Shown here piece by piece: positions 27,910 to 36,400 of a stretch of DNA of 64,000 nucleotides; within the stretch, counting starts at the first letter, position 1, and every line of letters starts with the position of its first letter. The DNA is from Coprococcus sp. OM04-5BH (GTDB lineage Bacteria > Bacillota > Clostridia > Lachnospirales > Lachnospiraceae). A program made the position numbers and the translations under genes. A model generated the notes under the pieces. The model did no database searches, was not told the origin of the DNA, and saw only the letters and a list, made by a program, of their open reading frames with translations. Where the stretch lies: assembly GCF_003482105.1 (NCBI RefSeq), contig NZ_QULM01000001.1, forward strand, positions 1,162,713 to 1,226,712, in the 5' to 3' direction.

Positions 27910-28578
27910 ATGAAAATCAGTAAAAGAAAAAAAAGGATAATATCATATATATTTATTCCGGTTATAATGGCTGTGCTGGGGTACGGAATTATATTCGTGG
28001 CAGCAAGACCGGTCATAAATCTTGCATCAAATGTTTTTAACATGGTGCTTTCGAAGACCATGCCTAATTTTAGCAGTGAGCTTGAAAGCGTATATGATGA
28101 GAATGCAAAGGTGCAAAAGGACGGAATCATTAAAAAGAGTGATATAGTATTTCCCGGATATGAGGTCCGGTACGGAGAACTGTTCTGCGACCGGCTGAAC
28201 ATGGATGTAAAGGTGTTCTGGGGAGATACGGACCGGGTATTCAAGGAGGGAGCAGGACAATACATAGGAAGTTTTCTTCCGGGATTTGGACATATGGTGC
28301 TTCTGGGAGCCCATGACTCCTTATATTTTGAACCGTTACAGGATGTAAAGAACGGAGATGTATTTGTTCTTAGGACTAATTACGGTGAATTTCAGTATAG
28401 AGTAACTGAGACCAAGATCGCAGATGCAAAGGATTCGGAGGTGTTCTTTGATAACAGTGATAAGGAGCAGCTTATATTATATACCTGTTACCCATTCGGT
28501 GCACTTATCGGAATAAAGGATCAGCGTTTCTATGTATGTGCGGAGAAGATCGCAGGACCTGTAATATCTGAAGAGTAG
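27910..28578 (+). CDS. Sortase, class D-like
   Basis: 222 residues with an N-terminal membrane helix (about 12-32) and a sortase beta-barrel. The catalytic triad is visible: His135 (LLGAHDS), Cys193 (LYTCYPF) and Arg206 (KDQRFYV). Sortases cut sorting signals and join surface proteins to the cell wall or into pili. The TCYPF context resembles class D or a related clostridial class. It sits between a candidate substrate and a membrane protein and is followed by capsule-regulator genes. Confidence 0.88.
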   Translation: MKISKRKKRIISYIFIPVIMAVLGYGIIFVAARPVINLASNVFNMVLSKTMPNFSSELESVYDENAKVQKDGIIKKSDIVFPGYEVRYGELFCDRLNMDVKVFWGDTDRVFKEGAGQYIGSFLPGFGHMVLLGAHDSLYFEPLQDVKNGDVFVLRTNYGEFQYRVTETKIADAKDSEVFFDNSDKEQLILYTCYPFGALIGIKDQRFYVCAEKIAGPVISEE

Positions 28579-28590
28579 GGGTGAGAGTAA

Positions 28591-29475
28591 TTGGAGAAAA
28601 AAACTGAGTCCGGAAAAGTACGGAAAAAAAGTAAAAAGGTAAAAAACATAAGGACTGTAGTAAGTCTTGTGTTATCGTTTATTCTTGCGTTATGTATTAC
28701 TGCCATTATAGTCTTAACTGCATTTAAGATGTCCTTCTTCAATGCGTCATCTGTCATAGGTGAGTTTAATAAGACAAATTATTACTACAGTGTATGGGAT
28801 TCTGTATATGAGAAGGCGTGCAATACCCTCAGGCCGTCGGGACTTCCTGAGGAGGTTCTTGATGGAGTATTTGATAAGAATGTGGTATATATGGAGTCCA
28901 AGAATTATATAGAAGCCCAGATAAAGCAGCAGGATTACACTGTGAATACCACAGTCATAGAGAATAAAATAAAAGACAATATTTCTTCCTATATTAAGAA
29001 GAACAATATAGAAACCACAAAAGAAACAGACAGGGGAATAAGTGATATTACCGGGGAGATCATTAAGGATTATGAGTCGGCGTTGAAGTTCCCTTTTGCG
29101 GCACAGTATGTTAAATACATGAATATGTATAATAAGGTATTCGCTCCACTGTGTGCAGTGCTGGTGATATTGTGTATCATCATCTGTTTTGTGCTTGTAT
29201 CCATGCAGCACTGGGCACACAGAGGTATAAGATATATAAGCTATGCTCTGTTATCCTCCGGTATCATGGGATTTCTGGCACCGGCAGTTATCAGAATATC
29301 AGGGGCATATGAGAGACTCAATGTAACACCTCTCAGGTTGTATAATCTTGTGGTTGCAGTTATCGAGAGCAACCTTAACATGTTAATGTATCTTTCCTGT
29401 GCAGCCTTTGTGCTGTTCGGATTGAGCCTTGGAGCTATCAATACGCTTAAGCAGAGAGCATCTCACAAGAGGTAG
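28591..29475 (+). CDS. Membrane protein with large extracytoplasmic loop, unknown
   Basis: 294 residues from TTG 28591 (AGGGGTGAG six bases upstream). A very basic N terminus and a membrane helix (about 22-45) are followed by an extracytoplasmic helical domain of about 140 residues, then three more helices (about 187-208, 217-236 and 260-283). I do not recognise the family. Its place 12 bases after the sortase and 10 before the phosphatase gene suggests a role in surface assembly. Confidence 0.7.
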   Translation: MEKKTESGKVRKKSKKVKNIRTVVSLVLSFILALCITAIIVLTAFKMSFFNASSVIGEFNKTNYYYSVWDSVYEKACNTLRPSGLPEEVLDGVFDKNVVYMESKNYIEAQIKQQDYTVNTTVIENKIKDNISSYIKKNNIETTKETDRGISDITGEIIKDYESALKFPFAAQYVKYMNMYNKVFAPLCAVLVILCIIICFVLVSMQHWAHRGIRYISYALLSSGIMGFLAPAVIRISGAYERLNVTPLRLYNLVVAVIESNLNMLMYLSCAAFVLFGLSLGAINTLKQRASHKR

Positions 29476-29485
29476 GAGATCACTT

Positions 29486-30211
29486 ATGGTTAATTTATTT
29501 GATATGCATTGCCACATCCTTCCGGGAGTAGACGATGGTTCAAGGGATATGGACACCACAAGAAAAATGCTTGCCAGAGCATATGAACAGGGAATAAGAA
29601 ATATGGTGGCAACTCCCCATTTTATGATGGGTGAGGATAACACCCCTGTGCCGGAACTGGTGAAGATATTTCTCAAGGTCAGACAGGAGGCAAATGCTAT
29701 AGCCCCGGATTTCAATATATTTCTGGGAAACGAACTGCTTTATGACAGCGGTCTTCTTGAACAGGTTAAGAAGGGGAATGCGCTGACCATCAATGGCACA
29801 AGATACGTGCTTATTGAGTTTCTAGTGGAAACAGAATATGAAAATATATGTGCTGCCGTAAGAGAATTTACTACGGCCGGATACATCCCCGTAATTGCTC
29901 ACGTGGAGCGGTATATGAAGCTTACAAAGCATATGGGATATATCGGGGAATTGATAGATATGGGAGCATTGATCCAGGTGAATATCTCATCTCTTGAGGG
30001 GGGGATTACGGATCAGGTAACAGGCTTTTGCAGAAAACTGCTGAAGGCTGACATGATACATGTATTCGGGACAGATGCCCATGGGGTAAATGTAAGACCG
30101 CCGATTGTATCCGGTGGATTAAGGTACATAGAGAAAAAATATGGGAAAGGCAAAGTGGAGGAGCTTTTCAACAGAAATCCAAAGCGTATCCTGAACGATA
30201 AGCTAATATGA
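29486..30211 (+). CDS. CpsB/YwqE-type tyrosine-protein phosphatase (PHP fold)
   Basis: 241 residues from ATG 29486, with AGGAGA six bases upstream; an upstream in-frame ATG at 29429 lies inside the previous gene. PHP metal-site motifs are DMHCHILPGVDDGS (residues 6-19), ATPHF, an HVERY segment and GTDAHG. CpsB-like enzymes remove phosphate from the tyrosine tail of the CpsD kinase encoded two genes on, thereby tuning polysaccharide export. Confidence 0.92.
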   Translation: MVNLFDMHCHILPGVDDGSRDMDTTRKMLARAYEQGIRNMVATPHFMMGEDNTPVPELVKIFLKVRQEANAIAPDFNIFLGNELLYDSGLLEQVKKGNALTINGTRYVLIEFLVETEYENICAAVREFTTAGYIPVIAHVERYMKLTKHMGYIGELIDMGALIQVNISSLEGGITDQVTGFCRKLLKADMIHVFGTDAHGVNVRPPIVSGGLRYIEKKYGKGKVEELFNRNPKRILNDKLI

Positions 30212-30227
30212 TCAAAGGAGAAATAAA

Positions 30228-31535
30228 ATGGGAACAGATAATGAACAGGAATATGAAATAGATCTGAAGGAGATAGCCATAGCTATTCTCGACAGGATAT
30301 GGATAGTAATATCTGTGGGAATTGCATGTGCACTGCTGGTGGGTATAATCACCAAGGTGTTTATTACACCGATGTACACATCAACAACCAAGCTGTATGT
30401 TATAAACAAGCAGAATTCCGATAATAATATTACTTACACAGATCTCCAGACCGGTAATCTTTTGACCAATGACTATATTATTCAGGTAAAGGGAACCAAA
30501 GTACTATCCCAGGTTATCAGTGAGCTGAATCTTACAGATACAGAGGATGAGCTTGCTTCAAGGATTACAGTAAGCAACCCTGAGAATTCAAGGTTTATAG
30601 TTATATCGGTAAGTGATAAGGATCCGGTGGTTGCCCAGCAGATAGCCTCATGTGTTGCCAAGGTGTCATCCGATGTGGTAAAAGAGGTTATGGATCTTGA
30701 GAAGGTGAATGTGGCAGAGGAAGCAAATCTCCCACTTGAAGAGAGCAGCCCTAACCTTAAGAAGAATGTACTTTTGGGCGGAGCCGCCGGTGTATTCGTA
30801 TCATTGCTTCTTATAGTTGTGTTCTATCTTTTAAATGATCGTATCAGAACTCCGGAAGATGTGAAGCGTTACCTGGGACTTAACACTCTGGGACAGATTC
30901 CGGTACTTGAAAACTCGGGAAATACAAAGAGGAAGCAGAGACATAAAAAGCATGATGTTGATGACGAAGATGACGACGAGGATGAAAATGAGCAGGAGCC
31001 TGTAGCGGCTGTTCCTGCCGTGGCAGATGCCGACGAGAAACAGGATGAAATCCCTGTATTTGTACCGGGACTTTCGGTGGAACACGATAAAATGATGGAA
31101 GGGGATACAGAAACTGTTTCATATGCAGAGCTTGAGGATGTGAGCGATGAAGCTTATGAAGATGCGGAGGCAGAGACAACAGTTCAGGAAGAGGCAGCCA
31201 AGCCTGAAACCGTAGTTTCAGAAGAGGCAGCCAAGCCAGAGACCGTAGTTTCAGAAGAGGCAGCCAAGCCTGAAACCGTAGTTTCAGAAGAGGATGTTAA
31301 GCCTGCGAAGAAGAAAAAATCAGACAACTCAAAAAAGAAATCCAAGGACAAGGATAAGGAAAAGAAGGCCGATAAGTCTGAAAAAGAAAATAAAGAAGAT
31401 AAGGAAGATAAAGAAGATAAACCTGTAAAGGATAAAAAGTCCAAGAAGAAAAAGCCGGGCAAGAAGAACCACGACAAGAAAGAGCATAATAAAAAGGAAA
31501 CAGAATATGCGGAAGGAGGAGAAGACAATGAATAA
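30228..31535 (+). CDS. Wzz/YveK-like chain-length and kinase-activator protein with long tail
   Basis: 435 residues. Membrane helices at about 24-44 and 181-202 flank a Wzz-type outer domain, with the usual proline-containing motif PLEESSPNL before the second helix. The cytoplasmic end, which normally binds the kinase, is extended here by about 200 very acidic and Lys-rich residues. It contains tandem 11-residue repeats EEAAKPETVVS encoded by near-identical 33-bp DNA units at about 31189-31290. The 3' end overlaps the kinase gene by eight bases. Confidence 0.88.
   Translation: MGTDNEQEYEIDLKEIAIAILDRIWIVISVGIACALLVGIITKVFITPMYTSTTKLYVINKQNSDNNITYTDLQTGNLLTNDYIIQVKGTKVLSQVISELNLTDTEDELASRITVSNPENSRFIVISVSDKDPVVAQQIASCVAKVSSDVVKEVMDLEKVNVAEEANLPLEESSPNLKKNVLLGGAAGVFVSLLLIVVFYLLNDRIRTPEDVKRYLGLNTLGQIPVLENSGNTKRKQRHKKHDVDDEDDDEDENEQEPVAAVPAVADADEKQDEIPVFVPGLSVEHDKMMEGDTETVSYAELEDVSDEAYEDAEAETTVQEEAAKPETVVSEEAAKPETVVSEEAAKPETVVSEEDVKPAKKKKSDNSKKKSKDKDKEKKADKSEKENKEDKEDKEDKPVKDKKSKKKKPGKKNHDKKEHNKKETEYAEGGEDNE
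31189..31290 (+). repeat. 33-bp tandem repeats within the Wzz-like gene
   Basis: Three near-identical 33-bp units and a partial fourth encode EEAAKPETVVS. They keep the frame and so can vary tail length without breaking the protein. This is a coding minisatellite, not a CRISPR array. Confidence 0.85.
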
Positions 31536-32238
31536 GATAACTTTCGATAAACTGGACAAAATGGATTTCCGTAGCAACGAAGCTTATAAAATTCTCCGAA
31601 CCAACATATTGTTTTCAGGAAGCAAGATAAAGGCCATAGGACTTACCTCATGTATACCCGGTGAGGGCAAGACCTCAGTATCAATTAATCTTGCCAGAGC
31701 ATTTGCAGATATAGGCAAAAAGGTTGTGTTCATAAATGCAGACATGAGAAAGTCTGTTATGGCAGGAAGGTATCACATAAAGAACATTGAGAACGGGCTC
31801 AGCCATTACCTTTCGGGACAGTGCCTTTACGAGGAATGTCTGTGCGAGACAAATATAGAAAATCTTTATTTCATTGACGCAGGACCTGTTCCTCCGAATC
31901 CGGCAGAGCTTCTTGGCTCAGAGCAATTTGCAGAGCTGATGGTGAACTGCAGAAGAGACTTTGATTACATTATAATAGATACACCACCTCTTGGCTCAGT
32001 TATCGACAGTGCCATAGTGGCGAAGCAGCTTGACGGCGTTGCCCTTGTTATGGAGAACAATAAGATAAGCTACAAGTTCGCCCAGAAGGTTAAGGAACAG
32101 CTTGAGCAGAGCAATTGCAGGATTCTTGGTGTCATAATTAATAAGGTTGAGTCAGGCAAGAAGGGTTATTACGGTAAGTATTACGGGAAATACTATGGCA
32201 AATATTACGGCGTATATAACAACGGAGATGAAGACTGA
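31528..32238 (+). CDS. CpsD/YwqD-type bacterial tyrosine kinase
   Basis: 236 residues from ATG 31528 (AAGGAGG eight bases upstream). Walker A is CIPGEGKTS (42-50), Walker A' is VFINADMR (67-74), and Walker B is YIIIDTPPLG. The C terminus is a tyrosine cluster with the tetrapeptide YYGK repeated three times, the autophosphorylation tail of BY-kinases. Working with the Wzz-like activator and CpsB phosphatase it would control assembly of a surface polymer. No glycosyltransferase, flippase or polymerase gene is near. Confidence 0.93.
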   Translation: MNKITFDKLDKMDFRSNEAYKILRTNILFSGSKIKAIGLTSCIPGEGKTSVSINLARAFADIGKKVVFINADMRKSVMAGRYHIKNIENGLSHYLSGQCLYEECLCETNIENLYFIDAGPVPPNPAELLGSEQFAELMVNCRRDFDYIIIDTPPLGSVIDSAIVAKQLDGVALVMENNKISYKFAQKVKEQLEQSNCRILGVIINKVESGKKGYYGKYYGKYYGKYYGVYNNGDED

Positions 32239-32240
32239 AA

Positions 32241-33104
32241 ATGATTATTGACATACACACACATACCTATCCTGAGAAAATTGCGGGGAAGGCTGTTGAA
32301 CTTCTGGTGGGACGCTCCGGTGCAAAGGCTCATACAGATGGTACCCTTGGGGGACTTAAGTTATCAACGGCAAATGCAGGTATTGACATATCTGTTGTAC
32401 TTCCGGTGGTGACGTCACCTAAGCAGACGGAACATATCAATGATGTGGCAGCTGCTGTAAGTGCCCAATTTAACGGAAGGGGAATATTCTCCTTTGGAGG
32501 TATTCACCCGGAAAATGATAATTACAAGGAAATCCTTAATTTTGTAAGTAGAGAAGGGCTTAAGGGCATAAAGCTCCATCCGGATTATCAGAATGTGTTC
32601 TTTGACGACATAAAGTGTAAACGGATCATAAGCTACGCTACTGAACTGGGTCTGGCGGTCGTGGTACATGCAGGTACAGATATAGGACTGCCCCAGGTGG
32701 TGCATTGTACACCTGATATGGTATGTAATGTGCTGGATGATGTTAAGCCTGACAAGCTTATACTTGCCCACATGGGGGGCTGGAATATGTGGGACGAGGT
32801 TTATGAGAAGCTGTGTGGCAGGGATGTGTTCTTTGACACGGCATTTTCAGTGGGAGATATTGATTGGGTAGAGGGCAGGACCGGAGACTGGAGACTGCTT
32901 GATCCTGGAAAATTCGTAAGGCTTGTAAAAAGGCATGGTGCGGAACATGTGTTATTCGGAACTGACAGCCCGTGGGCCGATCAGGAATACTCAGTTAGAA
33001 TGATACAAAATATAGGGCTTACAAATGACGAAAAAAACATGATCTTGGGAGAAAACGCAAAAAAACTTTTGTTTTTTGATGATTTGGGATTGCAATACAT
33101 TTAA
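32241..33104 (+). CDS. Amidohydrolase-family protein
   Basis: 287 residues. Metal-site motifs of an Amidohydro_2 barrel are seen: DIHTHTYPE at the N terminus, GIKLHPDYQ, VVHAGTD, LAHMGGWN and FGTDSPWADQ. The substrate is unknown; the family includes decarboxylases and lactonases. It starts two bases after the kinase stop, ending the operon, and two terminator-like hairpins follow. Confidence 0.82.
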   Translation: MIIDIHTHTYPEKIAGKAVELLVGRSGAKAHTDGTLGGLKLSTANAGIDISVVLPVVTSPKQTEHINDVAAAVSAQFNGRGIFSFGGIHPENDNYKEILNFVSREGLKGIKLHPDYQNVFFDDIKCKRIISYATELGLAVVVHAGTDIGLPQVVHCTPDMVCNVLDDVKPDKLILAHMGGWNMWDEVYEKLCGRDVFFDTAFSVGDIDWVEGRTGDWRLLDPGKFVRLVKRHGAEHVLFGTDSPWADQEYSVRMIQNIGLTNDEKNMILGENAKKLLFFDDLGLQYI

Positions 33105-33131
33105 AAATATGTTACATTTTTGTTACAGGAT

Positions 33132-33227
33132 TTGAAGCTGCTAATAGTCCTTACGCTTCAACTTGTTTTTTTCACAAAATATTTATACAAAGAAGAGCTG
33201 TGAGGTTTTCTCATGGCTTTTTTTGTG
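33132..33227 (+). terminator. Two tandem terminators closing the sortase/kinase operon
   Basis: First: TTGAAGC at 33132-33138 and GCTTCAA at 33155-33161, then CTTGTTTTTTT. Second: AGCTGTGAG at 33196-33204 and CTCATGGCT at 33210-33218 (with G-U pairs) followed by TTTTTTTG. Confidence 0.7.
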
Positions 33228-33281
33228 TGATTTTTTTCTTTTAGATTTAGCAAAGTATTGTCAATATTGTATAGGTTGCTG

Positions 33282-33410
33282 TTGAATATTCCCCCTTGAT
33301 TTGTTAAAATTTAAGATGAGTGGGCATTATGTGATGAAAGGTCACAGCCTAAAACGAACGAGCAGCCTGAGATTTAGGCTGGCTGATGTTCAACAGAAAG
33401 GGGAAGATTT
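33282..33410 (+). promoter_or_regulatory. Promoter and folded leader of the giant repeat-protein gene
   Basis: A weak promoter is possible: TTGAAT at 33282-33287 and TTAAAA at 33304-33309. Downstream, TGTGA/TCACA forms a small hairpin at about 33330-33346. CAGCCTAAA (33345-33353) can pair fully with TTTAGGCTG (33373-33381), but a second CAGCCT (33363-33368) competes for the same AGGCTG, so two exclusive folds are possible just before AGAAAGGGG and the ATG. Confidence 0.45.
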
Positions 33411-36400
33411 ATGAACAGCAAGACAGGTAAGAGGATTTTGGCATTCCTCATGTCAGTGCTCATGGCACTTACAGTGGTGCTTCAAGGTGACTTTGTCTTC
33501 TATAAGGCAGGCAAGGTTGAAGCGGCTTCCATTGTTGACATTGAGAAGGAATGCGCGTTGGACATTATCGGTAGTAAATACACGTTTACCGGTAGTGAGA
33601 TATATCCAACAGTTAAGCTAAGGGGAGCAGAAGATATAACAGCCACTGCCATATCAGCGGACTGCTATACACTTTCCTACGAGAATAACATTTATGTAGG
33701 TACAGGAAAGGTTATAGCCACAGGTATTCCCGAGAAGGGATATACAGGAAGCTGTGAGGCAGAGTTTTCCATCGGAAAGGTATCTCTTTCAAAGGCTAAG
33801 TGGTATATAAACGGTGTAGAATATTCTTCATCATCAAAGCCGAATATTCCATATACCAAGAGTGTTGTACATCCTACAGTAACTGCTGTATATAATGATG
33901 TGTACAACCTTCAGAAGAGCTATGATTTCTCAATGGGTGAGTACAACAACAACATGGGAGTTAAGTCTTATGTGGGATCAGATAGGGAGAACTGCCCGTA
34001 TGTTAAGGTATCAGCCCTTGACGGAGGAAATTTCAGCAGCAGCAAGACTATGTATTTTAATATTGTTGCAGCAGACATAGCAAGCCAGGATATCACACTT
34101 TCAAAGTACACATATACATATACAGGAAGTGCCTGTACCCCAACTGTAACAGTTAAGGACAGCACAACAAATGTGGCACTGGTTAGTGGGACAGATTATA
34201 CACTTTCTTATGAAAGTAACACTAATGCCGGAACTGCTTATGCAGTTATTAAAGGAATAAATAATTATACCGGAGAGAAAAAGATACCATTTACTATTAC
34301 AGGAAGTGGTTCAAGTAAGACAGATATATCAAAGTATGACAGTATCAAGGTTACTTCCTGCTATTACACAGGTCTTCCTCAGAAGCCTGCGTGTACATTG
34401 GTTGTAGGCGGAAAGACCCTTGTCCCGGGAACAGACTATACTGTAACTTACAGCAACAATGTTGAGCCGGGTACAGGTAAACTTACCATAAATGCCTGCG
34501 GCAGCAGCTATGAGGGAAGTATAGAGAATTATCAGTTTACCATTGATAAGTGTCCTATTGCAAATGTTGACTGCAGCATAGATGATTACACCTATAACTG
34601 GGGTAATCCTATAACACCGGCAGTAAGCATGACCAATAACTTGGGTTCAACATCAAAGACATTGTCAATAAACAAGGACTTCCGGATCAAGTCCATTGCA
34701 AATAATACACAAGCAGGAACAGCGTCCCTTGTTATTGAGGGTATCGGAACCTATTATGCAGGTACAGCAACAAAGACCTTCAAGATTAATCCTATAAATG
34801 CACAGTCAGCTTCAGTATCAGCTTCAGATTGTGAATATGACGGACAGGCTAAGACTCCTGCCGTTACAGTTACTCTGTCAGGAAAGACAATTTCTGCAGA
34901 CTCCTATTCATTGGTGTATAAGAACAATACCAATCCGGGAACAGCCACAGTAATAGTTACATTTAAGGGAAACTTTACTGGAACAGCCCAGTGTGGATTT
35001 AAGATTACCTCTTCGATGATCGACATTGAGGATTGTACAGCTACCTATACCAAGACATTTACATATTCAGGTGAGAGATATACACCTGCCATATCCCTTG
35101 AGTACAATGGAACAGCTCTTGTGGAGGGAACAGATTATACTGTTTCATACGGAGAGAATGTAAGATCCGGTAAGGGTACGATAACTGTTACAGGAACAAA
35201 TAAGACATATACAGGTCAGAAGGTATGCGAATTCACCATATATTCAAAGCAGATGGACAGCCTTACATATGTGGGGATTGAAAGAAGAAATCAGACCTAC
35301 GAATACACCGGTGAGACAATAATGCCGGATGTCCAGGTAAAGTTCGGTGATTACACTCTTGTAGAGGGTACAGATTATACTGTAAGAAGAACATCAGCCA
35401 AGGAGATCGGCGAGACAGGAAGTCTTTACTTTACAGGTGAAGGTAACTACACAGGAGTATGTTACATTACATTTACAATAGTTTCGGGAAAGACAGATTT
35501 AAGCAGTGCAGCTGTTTCAGGCATAAGTGCCATGACCTATACAGGCTCACAGCTTAAACCGGATGTAACCGTTACATATAACGGAACAACACTTACCAAG
35601 AACACAGATTACACTGTTTCATACGGACAGAATATAAATGCAGGTACAGACGCAGGTACAGTAACCATTACAGGAAAAGGCACCTACTATGGAACCATAA
35701 CAAAGAAGTTCACCATCAACAGGGCGTCCATAAGCGGCAGTACAGTAACTCTTGATTCATCATCCTGTACCTATGACAGAGCCGCTCATACACCTAAAGT
35801 TACATCGGTGGTGTTAGGCAAAAAAACACTTACAGCAGGTACAGATTACACGTTTTCTACAGTGACTGCAACAAACGCGGGCTCATATACAGTTACTGTA
35901 ACTGGAGCAGGAAATTACACAGGAACAGCAAAGGCAGGATACACAATAAGCAAGAAGAACATCAGTGAGCTTTCGATTGCAGATATACCGGATCAGCCAT
36001 ATACAGGTTTACCTGTTACACCTGCGGTTACGGTTAAGCACGGAACATACACACTGGTTCAGGGAACAGATTACACAATGGGCTACGGCAGCAACACAGA
36101 CGCAGGCAGAGCTACTGCTTATGTATATGGTACAGGAAACTATACCGGATCAAACAGTCGCCTGTTCACTATATGTGGAACAAGTATCAAGAACGCAGTT
36201 GTGACGTTAGACAGCAGCAAAGTAACCTATGACAGAAAATCTCATACACCGGTTGTGAAGTCAGTTACTCTCGGCGGAGTGACGCTTAAGGAAGGCACAG
36301 ATTATAAGGTTACAGGTGTAACAGCAACAGATGCAGGAACATATACAGTTACTGTATCGGGAATAAGAAATTACATGGATCAGGCAACTGCAAGCTTTGT

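Noticed and set aside
31189..31290. Regular 33-bp repeats as a possible CRISPR array
   Set aside because: Units are directly adjacent without spacers and stay in frame within a coding sequence.
31184..31577. Long Ser/Leu/Phe-rich minus-strand frames opposite the Wzz-like tail
   Set aside because: Reverse complement of Lys/Glu repeat coding; no ribosome site.
35965..36204. Plus-strand open frames inside the giant repeat gene
   Set aside because: They follow the repeat periodicity of the real frame, have no ribosome sites and Gln/Ser/Tyr-biased nonsense composition.
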